From Alligator mississippiensis (Eukaryota; Chordata; Crocodylia; Alligatoridae), in the NCBI RefSeq assembly GCF_030867095.1, contig NC_081828.1, positions 52,429,434-52,493,433 on the forward strand: a DNA stretch of 64,000 bases, written 5' to 3'. Positions 23,589-34,990 of this stretch are shown here, piece by piece (position 1 is the first letter of the stretch; each line of letters starts with the position of its first letter). The notes under the pieces were generated by a model. That model was not told the origin of the DNA, made no database searches, and saw only the letters and a program-made list of their open reading frames with translations. A program made the position numbers and the translations under genes.

Positions 23589-24910
23589 CAGGGGTGGGTA
23601 AAATATGGCCCGGAGGCCAGATCTGACCCACGAGGCCATTCTATCCGGCCCATGGAGCCCCCAAAAATTTTAGAAAATTAATATTTCTCTGCCCTTGGTT
23701 TCTGTTAAAAATGACATAAGTCAAGGGCAGTAGGACCCAAGGGAAGCCCTGGCAGGCTCCCACAACAGCAGGGCCCGCCCAGCCCCACCCCCCCCATCCA
23801 GAAGCCCCAGCAGGGGCTTCTGGCCTGGGACCATGTGGCTGCCCCGCACCGGAACCACAGGGAAGGTGGGGGGAAGGGCAAGAAAGGAACCCGGGGAAAA
23901 GCTGAGCTGGGGGGGAGGGGGGGAAGGAGCGGCCTCTCGCCTGCCCTGTGGCTGGCACCCCTCACTGCAGCTGCTCACAGCCCACCAGGGGCTGCCTGTG
24001 CCTGTTCCAGACAGACTGCGAGTAACTGCAGCAGGGAGTGCTGGCCATGGGGCAGGAGAGGGGCTTCTCCCCCTGCGCTCAGCTTTTCCCCAGGCTCCTT
24101 CCCAGCATGGAGGAAAGTGACCCTTCTGTGCCCCATGGCCAGCTGTCCCTGCTGCAACCGCTTGCAGTGCGGGGCTGTCTAGAGCAGGCACAGGCAGCTC
24201 CAGGCGAGCTGCGAGTGGCTACAGCATGGGGCACCGGCCACAGGGCGGGCGAGGGGTTGCTTCTTCCCCCCCCACCTCCAACTCAGCATCACCTTGTAAC
24301 CCAGTCCCACTACCAGCCTGGGCCCCGCATGGCTGCGGGCTCGCCCCTTGGGACTGTGCGTGGCGACAGCAGCTGCAGCCCACCCGCTTGCCACGCTGGG
24401 CAGTGTTTGTCACCACTGCCTGCGGGCTGCCCAGCGTGCGAACTCTGGGTGGGCAGCAGCTGGTGCTGAGCATGGCGAAAAGTGGCCCCTCACTCGCCCT
24501 GTGCCTGGTGCCCCGTACTGTAGCCACTTGCAGCCCGTATGGGGCTGCCTGTGCCTGCTCAGGACAGCCCCATGTGGGCTGCGAGCAACTGCAGCAGGGA
24601 GCGCTGGCCATGGGGCAGGTGAGGGGCTGCTTTTCCCTGTGCTCAGCACCAGCTTCTTCCCTGCTGGCGAGCAGGGGGTCAGGGCTGTATGCTGCCCCCT
24701 GCCTGTACCGCAGGGCTGGGGGGCACTGGGATTGAGTGGGCGGGGACCTAGCGGGAGCACAGGGCCCACACCAGTGTCCCAGGGCCAGTGTCGGCGGGGC
24801 CCAGAGCAGGGTGGCAGGAGCACGGGGTCCCAGCTGGTGGTGGCTCTATGGAGCCGGGCCAGCTCCCCCCTCTCCCTGCTGGTGCAGCCCAGCCCAGCCC
24901 AGGAAAATTT
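23589..24910. mobile_element. hAT-like GC-rich element, one recognisable end, minisatellite interior
   Basis: Starts with caggggtgggtaaaatatgg and continues with ccattctatccggccca. This is the reverse complement of the right end of the element at 28627-29691, so the two belong to one family in opposite orientation. The interior (about 23925-24660) repeats a unit of roughly 185 bp; gctgcctgtgcctg, agggag(t/c)gctggccatggg and gaggggct(t/g)ct recur. The other end was not found; the GC-rich part stops near 24910. No transposase is present. Confidence 0.6.
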
Positions 24911-24919
24911 AATATCCAT

Positions 24920-27900
24920 GCCTTTTTCATGTCACATGTAGTGGGCTCTAGCTTTGTGTCTGTCTTTCAAAATATAGTGCTCACAGCTGCCGAAACTAAA
25001 TATTTGTGTTAGTACAAGGGAAATACTTCAAGGAGAACCTTGAAGCCTCCAGCTACCAGGGAGATTGTGTGCTCTCCCTGGGGAATTCAGCTCCCTTTTC
25101 TGAGGGTCACTAAAATAAATCCTGACCTTGCTGTGACGGGTATAGAAGCTTTCAGTATTGCTTGCCTGCCAGCTATTAGAAAAATTATCTTGTTACTAAG
25201 GCTGCTTCCCCAATACCCTTTTTGCAGTCTAGTGCCTTCTCCTTTCATCTCTGTCTCCCTTATCCCTGTAGCTGTTTCTCTTGCCACCATCCCTTTCCCA
25301 TGGTTCCCCTAGATGGTTGTGCCTTTCTTTTCTCCCCTCCTCCTCAGCAGAGTAGTGAAGGAGTATGCCCAGCTGCTCAAGGGAGCCTGTATTGTTGTTT
25401 TCTAACACAGGGGCATAGGTAAAGGGCTGGATTCCCACCACATACCAGTGCTGCTGTTCACTTGCCTGCGCACCTCATGGAAAGAGCAGGAGTGAAGGAG
25501 CTCCTGCCACATGAGTGATTTCCAGGCTGTAATAACATCAGAGGTAAGGAAAGCTCCCGTTAGTCCTTCCCCCAACCCCCTCGGCAGATAGCAGCCCACG
25601 GGTATCAAGCTTGCTTTACTCTGTAATACTTGCTGCTTGTTTGAACCTGATGCTGTCCAAGAAAATCAATCGCTACTTCCAAATGGGGTGATCTGATAGG
25701 GCTCGGCATCTGCCTCCATCTTCACACAGCCCTAGACTGACAAGGAGAAACAAATGGTGAAATTTTCCTTCTGTGGTGGGAGAAAAATACCCACACACCA
25801 ATAACTGCTCAAGCAGGCCCAGCCTCCAGCCACATACCCCCTTGACTTTGGTGCCAACCAGGAGGGAAAGCAAGTGTATACACTGTTTCTAGTGGGAGGG
25901 AAGGGATTGGAGAGATGGACTGTGAAGTTGTCTGAGGCTCTAAGGCCTTGTGGTGGGGGTCTGGGGCGCAGGTAAGCTGTACGCTGGTGTGGGGGAGCTG
26001 AGGGCCTGTGGTTTGCAGGGGAAGTAGTCAAGCCCTCTGTATGGCCTATACTTTCCTATCAAGTACGGGGCTGAGGGGCCATGTGAAGAGCTGCACAGTG
26101 CACTATGAGGCTGTTTGTAGAGCTGTGGGAAGAGGAAGAAATCAGACTGGGCTGTGGGTTGCTTCAGGAATTGCTGTGCAGCCGTTCATGGGGCTGGGAG
26201 AAGAGGTGGTATGAGGGCAGTGAATGAGAATGGGAGACCTAGGGGTTGTGGAGAATATTTGGTTTAGTGTGGTGGTAGCTGTAGGGTGGTGGGCATCGGT
26301 GTATGCCTCTTGCCTGGGAAGGGAATGCCTGGATAAATGGTGCTGCATTACCTCTGAAATCTGAGCGGAGAATGCCCCTGAAATAAACTTACTATTCAGC
26401 ACAGAAATGGGCTAGCATATCTTGGGGTGAGGTACCTTCTTGCACCTGGACCCCATGTCTCCTTGGACCCCTGGTGGGCAGCTGCTCCCTCCACAGCACT
26501 CCCAGCATAACTCCCACGCGCACATCCCCATCTGACTGCTTGATTTTACACATTTCCACGTAATAACTCTCAGACAAAAGGACACTTGTGTTGGGCAGCA
26601 GTCTGGCAGCACTGCGTACACAGTTGTAATTTCTGGCTACAACCCTGGGGCCAGGAGCACATTTTTCTGCTTTCCTAAGCCCTGTCTGAAGCAGCGCACT
26701 TGCCTGAGCAGAGGCTGGACCTCAGTGAGACAGCAGTTCATGTTAGCAGGACTAGACAAAAGGAGCTAGCTATTGCTACCTCATCACTTGTCAAAGGAAT
26801 GTGAAGCCATGGATTCCTGCCCAATCTTTGAGTGCTGGGTGCACTTTTTTCACCTAAGGCCAGCTCAAAAGCTGCTTTGCATCCTGCTAGACAATGACTT
26901 TGCCACTGGAATTGGTATCTCCTACCCATGATTGGCAGTCAGGAGAAATGTACTTATAGGGCTGGGCTGAGGATTTTTTGAAGAGATTTTTTTGCCATAT
27001 GCCTTGCTTTAAAGCTTGTGACTAGGAGTCATCTTTATGACCTCTTTATGACTTCTATTCTCCCTGTCTCTTGCTGCAAAAAAGCATGTATGTTTTTTAA
27101 TCAAGCAATTGTTTTATATGGATTCATGTTTTTAGGGCTGTCTTTGCAAGGCAAAGGGTGAGAATTTTCTGAAGGCAACAGCAGAGATTCTCCACTACAG
27201 GGACCAAAGACTGGTTCTTTTAGGAAAGGGTTTGTGCTGATTTTTCTGGATTCCCCCATGCTGGGAAGCCAGTGACTGGGTGATTGGGACACATGTTCCA
27301 AGTCAGTAGTGGCAGACCATAGTAGTAGTGGAGTTAATTGCTGTGTTTGGGAAAGGCTCAGGTCTGGGTGAGCAAGAAGAGGGAATGAATTCCCACTCAT
27401 CCAAGGATAAAGGGTTGGCTCTGGGAATAGAAATGTGGCAGGAAGATCCCCAAGAGCAAGTGAGCACAAGAGAATGAAGGGCCTTCCTGAGACTCAATGA
27501 GTCCTTCCAGGTTAGTGTGCTGATTAGAAAGAAAGGGGATGTGAAGAAATGGACACTGTCTGCTGGATAAGCCTTATTAACGTTACTTAAGTCCTTGTGG
27601 CCCTCAAGATCAAGATAGACTTGAGCCTCTTGCATAATGAATGAAAGGGAAGGTAACTCTGCACTTGTCCCCACACAGCTCTGCGTGTAATTAATTAATT
27701 TAGAACACTGTTATGACTCTCTGTGCTGCTAACTGATAGGAAACTGAGGTGGACTTTGGTATCCCACCCACGTTTATAAGTAGACTGCAACTATGAGAAG
27801 CTTTTGCTTTTCTTCCCCTTCATTTGACTTGCATGTTGAGGCTGACCTCTACCTTCTCAGGCAAAGTGTATCCGACTGGCACTGTAACTCGTTGCAAAAG

Positions 27901-28050
27901 GTGAAAGCAGGGCAGGGTGGCTTCCTAGACACTGAAAAGGGAACCTGGGAGGATGCATCTTTTGACTTTATCTCTGCAGCAGGAAGCTGGCCAGAAAGGT
28001 TCTAGGCAGAAACTGTTCAGAAAGATAGACCAGCTTTAGGGATAAGGAGT
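24920..28050. other. Intergenic or intronic sequence without recognised features
   Basis: Ordinary-looking DNA between mobile elements. I see no exon with good splice sites and coding appearance, no RNA gene and no identifiable repeat. The open frames here are short or compositionally driven. Confidence 0.45.
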
Positions 28051-28058
28051 TTTCTGTA

Positions 28059-28518
28059 CAGGTTTCCCTCGCTTTATGCAGGTTCTGTATGTGCGAATTC
28101 GCTTTTATGTGATGACCCTTTTTATACCAAAAGTTCATTATATGCAAGGTAAATTCACTCTTATACGATCAGTGTGGTGGCCCACAGTCAGCTGCTTTGT
28201 GCGGTACACTGTGGGAGTGGTGCGCACCAAAATAGAGTCTCCAGTGTGGATCTGTGCTCATCGCTCATCTGTGACACACATTGCTATAGTTGCCATCCCC
28301 ATTATGATAGTGCCCTGTGCTTGTGTGTACTGTCTGCTGTTGGTGAGTACCAAAACTGCATTGTAAAAGTGGTAGAAATGGGCCTGGGGGTCAGTACAGT
28401 TGAGGTCTTGGAATGTATCCCTGTTTGTTACATTGTAAAGTGGGTTCCCTTTATGCAAATTTGAGTTATGCACGTTTTCCAGGAACACATATATACAGCA
28501 TAAAGCAAGGGAAACCTG
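28059..28518. mobile_element. Tigger/pogo-type MITE with TA duplication
   Basis: The ends caggtttccctcgctttatg and cataaagcaagggaaacctg are perfect inverted repeats of 20 bp or more, flanked by TA at 28057-28058 and 28519-28520. This fits TcMar elements, and the ccctcg..tta ending resembles Tigger termini. The interior has no transposase. The element is 460 bp long. Confidence 0.85.
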
Positions 28519-28626
28519 TATTCTGAGAACGTCTTGGTTAGTGTTAGCAGGAAAGGATTCTTGCTCCCGCAGTGCAGTATGGTATTCTGGATTCAGTAAT
28601 TATTTCGGTATATAATGTGCCTATCA

Positions 28627-29691
28627 CAGGGGTGGGCAGTTATTTCAGGTGAGGGGTTACTTACTGAGTTATGGAAAGCTGTTGAGGGCCGCATTGGTAG
28701 CCTCATCCCTTGACAGGTGCCCCTCCCCCTAGTCGCCATCTTGTGACCAGAAGTCCCGCCCCCTAACCCCCGACCTTTGCAGCCAGAAGTTCCTTCCCTT
28801 GCCCCCAGAAATTCTCCTTTCAGCAAAGGGTTTTGCCATCTCAAAACCTGAAAAATACCAAATTATATTCTAAAAATTGAACATCTACAACATTCATTAA
28901 TTTGATTTCAAAAAATATTTTTGCTCTGATTTACATGTATTTATGCAGTGTACACAGAGGTGTATGCACAATAGCTTAAAATGAAGTCTTACGCTTGTAT
29001 ATTGTAAGGAGGGTGGGGGACATGGGGATAGGTTTGTGGGGGACTGGAAGTATGTGGGGGAGGGGGAGGGTGTGAGTGTGGGGTGAGGGAGCATGTGGGT
29101 GAGTATGTGAACATGGGGTGTGGGTGGCTATGGGGCTTGTGGGGGAGGGTAGCTGGTGTGTGTGAGGGGGTGTGGGGAACCTTGTGTATGGCCATGCCAG
29201 GGGGTGTGGGTGTATGGTGGGGTGTGCATGTGGGACTTGTCCTATGAACACTCTCTCTCTCTCTCCTCCTCTCTCACTGCACACACACATACACGCACAG
29301 AGTCTCTCTCTCAGGTACACAGTCTCCCTCTCTCTCATTGCTCTCTGTCTCTCTCCCCCTCGCACCCTCCCTCCTGTTCCTGGCCCTAGGGTACTGGCAC
29401 GGGCCCCATGCTCCCATGATCCCGTGATCCGGCAATGCAGCCACATGGTGCTGGAACAGCCTGAAAGCTGCAGCAGGAAGAGACTTCCGATTGGGGGGGG
29501 CAGGGCTGGCCTTGTTGCTGGTTCCTGCCAGCTTCTCCTGGGTCCTACTGCTCCTGGCTCCTGTCATCTTTGACAGGCAGCCAGGAGCAGATACATATAC
29601 ATTTTCTAAATGTTTTAGGGGTCCTGTGAGCCGGATAGAATGGCCTGTTGGGCTGGATCCAGCCCACAGACCATATTTTGCCCATCCCCTG
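28627..29691. mobile_element. Non-autonomous hAT-like element with simple-repeat interior
   Basis: Left end caggggtgggcag, right end ttttgcccatcccctg, inverted. The flanking octamers gcctatca and gcctactg match at the first five bases only. The right half is homologous to the left end of the element at 23589. The interior contains a GT/G-rich stretch (29000-29225) and a CT/CA-rich stretch (29230-29375). No transposase is seen. Confidence 0.7.
29240..29375. repeat. CT/CA microsatellite region
   Basis: Repeated ctctct and cacaca runs, adjoining a strongly G-rich gtgggggaggg region to the left. It lies inside the hAT-like element. Confidence 0.8.
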
Positions 29692-29770
29692 GCCTACTGC
29701 TTTGGGGATGAAGTCACATATTAAATTGTGGCTGGTCTCAGTCACAAACAGATAGTCAGGTGCTCGAAGC

Positions 29771-30810
29771 CAGTGGTTTTCAACTGTATTTGTATCAGGA
29801 CCCATTTGTAAACATAGATGGCCAGTCCTGATCTGCAGCTCCCTGGCCCTGCCCATATCCCTCACTCCCTACCCACAGACCACTGGCCTTGTTAGTACCC
29901 CTCACTCCCCACCCAAAGCCCGTGGCTCTGGTGTTGCCCCTCACTCCCCACCCACAGCCCCCTGGCCTTGCCAGTGTCCCTCACTTCCTCCCTATCCACA
30001 ACCCCCTGGCCCTGCTGGTGCCCTCACTCCGAAACCCAGTCCCTTTCCCCCTCTCCCACCCAGGCCATGCTGGTGTCCCTCCCAACCTACAGCCCTGCCC
30101 CTCCCAGCCCTGCCAGAGGGGGCTCCCTGCTGCCCCCGTCCCACACAGGCTGGAGTGTGGTGGCTGCAGCAGCTCTGGGTCATGCGGGCAGCAGTGGGGC
30201 AAGTCTGTCCTGGCATGGGCTGGAGGGAGAAGGAGGGGAGGCATGTGACATCCCCTGTGCCCTGGGCTGGGTCTCCCCTTCCATGTCAAGCAGCCTGGTC
30301 ACAGCTCCACCCGCTCCCAGAGTAGCATCTCCTGGCTGCCGTGTCCCTGTGAGTACAGGCACCAGCCCCAGTGCCACCAGCCCAGCCATGCAGCTCCCAT
30401 CCGCCCCTGAAGGCCCCCCACTTCCCTCCTGAAAGGGCAGGTGCTCTGTCCCCTGCCTCCCCTGCCCTGGCACAGGCACCTGCCTCCCCCTCACACACCC
30501 ATCCACCCACACCCACCCCATACATACCCGGACAGTCCCCAAGCCCTGGACCTCCAACCCCCACTCCACATACACTTACCTGCATCTAGCTCCTGGGGCT
30601 GTTCCCATGATCCTGCCTGGCTGCATGCCAGCCATGTGCATGTGTTCATGCAGGTGCATGTGCGCCTGCTGATTCCAATTGCCCAAATCAGCTCCTTGCA
30701 GGCTGGAGTGCTGCCAGCCTGCAGGGGGAAACCCATGCTTTCCCACGATTTTCTGGGACATACAACCCTTTCAAATATTCTTGCGACCCGCAGGTCAAGA
30801 AACGCTACAG
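29771..30810. mobile_element. hAT-like element with 40-bp tandem repeats
   Basis: Left end cagtggttttcaactg and right end aagaaacgctacag are approximate inverted repeats, and cagtggttctcaac is a common hAT terminus. The interior begins with about four to five copies of a roughly 40-bp unit around ccctcactccccacccacag (29850-30040) and remains GC-rich to about 30600. I did not find a convincing 8-bp duplication. Confidence 0.55.
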
Positions 30811-32786
30811 TAAGCTGTTGTCTGATTATTGCTTTAGGTAAACAGTTGGCCTGCATGACCCCACATGGCCAGTGTGGGAGGCCTGGGTTAGAGGATCCCT
30901 TGGTTCAATGCAGGGGTCAGGATCTGGGAGAGGCCAGAGGATTTTACTGGCAGGTGCAAAATTGGACGTGTAAAATGCTTTGGCTTGCTGCCAACATGCT
31001 GAACCATTTCTCCTGACTGGGACACTGTCCTGGTGAGATGGCACACTGCCCTGTCATAGAAAGCAGGCTTTCTGAGTGGTGTTTAAGCAGAGATGATTGA
31101 ATAGTCAATTTTGTGCAACGGACCCATGTGCCAGATAGAACATCAACCAGGAAGGCAACAAACAAGCGTGCAGCAAAACGGGCTGTGTTTAAATATGCTG
31201 AGAGGCCAGCACTGCGCACACAAGTTCTGCTCTTTTGTCTCTCAACAATCAACATCACATTTCATTCTTAACTGCCTCATCCCTAACTAGATTGGGACCT
31301 CTTGAAACCCAGGTGTCTTTCTCCAGTCTTGTTAAAGAATCAAGAGTGTAGACTCAATACCAGTATTTTAATGAAGGTTGCCAGTGCTGCTTTTGCCAAG
31401 TCTAGATGACACATTGAAAAAGGTCTCAGCAACCTCACTAGCACCAGAAGTAGCAACAGTATTGAAAACTGCTGTAGAGAAGCAGTTTATAGAAATGCAG
31501 AAAGTTCCCGTCAGTGCTGACTGAGACTTGAGCACAGTAGTAGTCCTCATTGACACTATAAGGGGTATTCTAATTCTGGATTGAGAGTGTTTGCTAATCC
31601 CAGGGAAAAATCAGACCTCTGTCTTTTCTCCAGCCTGATGAGATTGAGATTTATAAACCAGGGCCAATTTTGGAAATTGAAATGTCCTGTATTTCTTGCC
31701 ACAAGACCTGGGAGAGGGTCTCTTGCTGGCGCACACAGGCTGCTCAGAAGGAGCTGCCAGTTTAGGGATGTTTTAAGGAGGTAAAACTGATTTCTGCAAC
31801 GAGTGCTGATGATGGCAGCCATGTACAGGGCAGGGGGATTAAAGGAATTTCATAATCCTGGTGATTTCCTTTTGATGAGGATTATGAAACCAATCACAAA
31901 TATCAAAAGCTTCAGATTAAACCAGCAGCCTGAGAGCAGATGCTCTGCTACTCTGGGGATGGCAGAGCCTGCAGCAGGACGGAGTTGAGGCAGACCCAGG
32001 ACTGGCTTGCATGTTATTTGGAGAGAATCTCCCCTCCCCCTCAATCATTCCCTATCCACAGTCAATCAGTGGATAGCTGGTTTGGACAAGGACTGCCTGG
32101 TAGCTGTCAGGTAAGAACCACTACTTCCTTAAACTGCCATCTACACTTTGTGGTATGACTGATTCTGGACCTGTTTGAACTGTTTTTTGTTCTCTTGCAC
32201 ATCTGTGCTTAGGGGCCAAGTGATGGATGCTATAGTGAGGAGACTAAGCCAGAGTGCCCTACTGGTATAATACAGAGGAGGGTATGATATGGCACTAGGA
32301 ATGACTGGAAAGCAAACTGCAGATTATCCTTTGGGTGAATCTGCGTCCCGGATGCCTACACAATGCATGGGTATATGTGTAAACTTTACCACTCTGGCCT
32401 GTTTTCCTCCTCTTTCCTCTATGAGTGTTCTCCTTACCCAGCCTGATAGTCTCCAGAAAAATAGCCATCCATTTTGAATCCGCTTCTGTCATTCAGGGAT
32501 GTGCAGCCTGGTGTGTGCTGGCCAAGCATTTCCTGACCCTGTTGGAGAGGGGAGGAGCTTCATTTAATCTTGTTTTGAGTCAGCAGGGCACTTCCTGATT
32601 TGAGGGTTTCTCAGTGAAAAACAAGAGAATGAATTTCAGACCCTGTTTCTGGGTCTTCGGGTGATTGTTGCAAATTGGCGTTAGTACTGCATAACATGGC
32701 TGCAGTCTAGCCCATGTGTTTATATAGCCTGCTAAATATGCATCTTGCGTCCTACTTTCCCTGAGAAATGAGCTCTAGTTTCTACT
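30811..32786. other. Non-coding stretch without recognised features
   Basis: No exon, RNA gene or mobile element recognised. A perfect 11-bp inverted repeat with a 20-base loop (tttcataatcc at 31848, ggattatgaaa at 31879) is the only notable local structure. Confidence 0.4.
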
Positions 32787-33016
32787 GGGTGCATCTACAC
32801 GTGCCCCTACAGCACTGTTGTTACTGCACCATCATTTAGTACTTCCTTTAGGCAGCACACAGTTATTTTTAGCCGCTATGTCGGTGTACCAATGCACTAT
32901 AGTGAAGCAGCATATTGCTACGGTGATGTAGCTGTGGCACCGTGATTTGTGACCGTTGACATTATGTCACCGTAGCGCGTTGCTACAGTGACATAGTGTC
33001 TTGTGTAGATGCACCC
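32787..33016. mobile_element. MITE with gggtgcatctacac ends
   Basis: The 14-bp ends gggtgcatctacac and gtgtagatgcaccc are perfect inverted repeats, flanked by ACT on both sides (32784-32786, 33017-33019). The 230-bp interior is rich in short inverted words (gctacggtgat, gtcaccgtagc). A 3-bp duplication suggests a Harbinger-like mechanism. No coding capacity. Confidence 0.85.
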
Positions 33017-33019
33017 ACT

Positions 33020-34425
33020 GTGTATCATGTTTTGTTTGGAGGAGCAAATGTACCTGAAGGAGTAAATGCAAACCCGCTTTACCACAGGGTGTTCCTGTTA
33101 TCTCACTGAAGAAATTGAGGCAGGATTCAGGCCTGCCAGCCCAGAAGTGATTTTTTTTTCCACACAGGTAAGTACATATCTCTAAACCCAAACACCAGAA
33201 GCAAAAGCATGTGGAGGAGAGCTGCTGCCACTGGCTGCGTGCATATCATGTGTGCCAGTCTCCTGTTGCCCAAGGTACCTGGAAATTGCTTTTGAACATA
33301 CGAAAATGAGGAAAGGAACTAAATTATTGTAGAAAAGAGTTTCCACCCTATCAGCATCATTAATTCCAGCTCTCTCTCTTTCTCAGGAAATTCATTAAAC
33401 AGAGGAATGGAACAAAGCTGGTTCTTCCTTGGTGTCCCTCCAGTTAGAGCAGTGGCTATTGCTACTTCTTCTGTGAGACTAGACTGTTGGCATGCAGGCA
33501 GGCCTTAGGCAGGGCCAGCTGGGGCACTTGGAGAGGGTCCCAGTGACTTTGTCCTCTCACACAATGATGTGACATTGGCTCAGGAAACATTGTATAAAAC
33601 AAAATGCTATCCCCTGCAGAGGGGTAGTGAGGAGGAGGAAGACAGAAGGATGATTTTTCCTCCCTTCTCTCTGTCTCTCCACCCCTGCCACCAACTGTCA
33701 TATCCATGCTTGACAGAAAACTGAGTCCAAAATCAGATGCCCAGTTTTTGAACATAGTTGTCCCAGTCTCTTCTTGGGTTGGCTTGAATTAGCTCAGTGG
33801 AACCAACTTTCCTTAAAGCTCGAAGTTCTGTGGTCCGGTGATCAGATGAGACACTCTGCCACATTTATTTAAAAGAAAAAGACCTTTGTCCTTGTGACTG
33901 TAAAGGAAAAAGTTGAAAAAGTGAGTCCAAAAAGGACGGAGTGATCCACAGATTTATTATTTCTTAAAATCTCTAAATTTTGGGGGGTCTCACTTGTGAT
34001 TTCTGAGCCTTTGGGACTGGCAGTATTATTAGCATGCCATATGCACTTGAGTCTGGTATGACATGCCAGACCTCTTGGGGATGTTCATATTTTATGTACC
34101 CAGGCTGTGAAATGAGCCAAGGTTCCTGTGAGGCATCACTGCCAATATAATAGAACTCTGTAAGAGGGCTGCTGCTATTTCCCAGATATTGGCAGGTTTC
34201 TTGTCAATTTTACACACTAGAGGAACACATTATGTTGCTGCTATATGCACTGAAAGTCTCACGATTATTTTCATACTGCTTTCCTGTCCCAAGCTTGCTC
34301 TGGCTGTAGGGAATGTGCTATATGTTTAACTGCATTCAGAGCATGTTGGTTCAGCTAGTAGGCTGTCCTTTTGAGATCAACTGCATTAACATTATGGGCT
34401 TAAAAACAAATCATAGCTCTTAATT
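33020..34425. other. Non-coding stretch without recognised features
   Basis: I see no exon, RNA gene or identifiable repeat here. Confidence 0.4.
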
Positions 34426-34889
34426 CAGGTATCAAACTCATCTGGTCCATAGGGCTGGATGATTGGCATAGGATCAGTCAACGAGTCAAATCAGATCTGT
34501 GGGCTGGCCCCATATGTTGGATCCAGCGTGCATCCTGAAGGAGCTAGAGTGGATGTTGCATGCAGTCTGATCCTGCTTCACAGCCACACTGCACACAGCA
34601 GCTGTTCTGCACATGGCAGCAGCTCTGGTGCCACACTGTTGGATCCAGGATAAAGCTGATATGCTTTGGAGTGGGCATCACATATGGTATGGTCTTGGAG
34701 TGGCTGGAGCGGGCGTTGTGTGCAACGCAGTCCCAGAGGGCCTGAGCGGACACTGTGTGTGGGGCAATCCAGTGGGCCTCCATATACTGCCTGTGGGTCC
34801 ACTTGGAGACCCTCAGGCAACACCAGGGGCTGGATAATAGGACTCTATAGACTGGATTTAGTCTGTGGGCTGTATTATTGACACCCCCC
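34426..34889. mobile_element. hAT-like non-autonomous element
   Basis: The left end caggtatcaaactcatctgg followed by ccatagggctgg is mirrored at the right by cagtctgtgggc-like sequence (tttagtctgtgggctg) and ttgacacccc. The layout matches the other hAT-like elements here, with gggc(c/t)gga words near both ends. The interior has loose repeats of gcagt/ctg words. No target duplication could be confirmed. Confidence 0.5.
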
Positions 34890-34894
34890 CACGT

Positions 34895-34990
34895 GTATTT
34901 AGCTTAGGTTTTATCTGCTGCTTTCCAGAGCAAAGGAAGGGCATTTTTGTCCTGAAAGCTTAACAGACATTTCTTCTAATCAATAAGATA
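34895..34990 (+). repeat. Interspersed amniote repeat (copy of the 60935 type)
   Basis: The stretch gtatttagcttagg ... tatctg ... ctttcc ... gagcaa .. gg ... ctgaaagctt is shared, with many substitutions, with 60935-61040. It lies directly right of a hAT-like element. The family name is uncertain. Confidence 0.5.

Noticed and set aside
23641-24941. Many overlapping open frames, up to 197 codons
   Set aside because: They fall in the GC-rich minisatellite interior of a hAT-like element and have no family resemblance.
27101-27674. Two overlapping minus-strand frames of about 120 codons
   Set aside because: No recognisable domain, ordinary composition, overlapping in different frames.
28627-29691. 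Possible CRISPR-like or satellite array in the GT/CT-rich part
   Set aside because: The repeats are simple microsatellites without regular spacers, in a eukaryotic repeat element.
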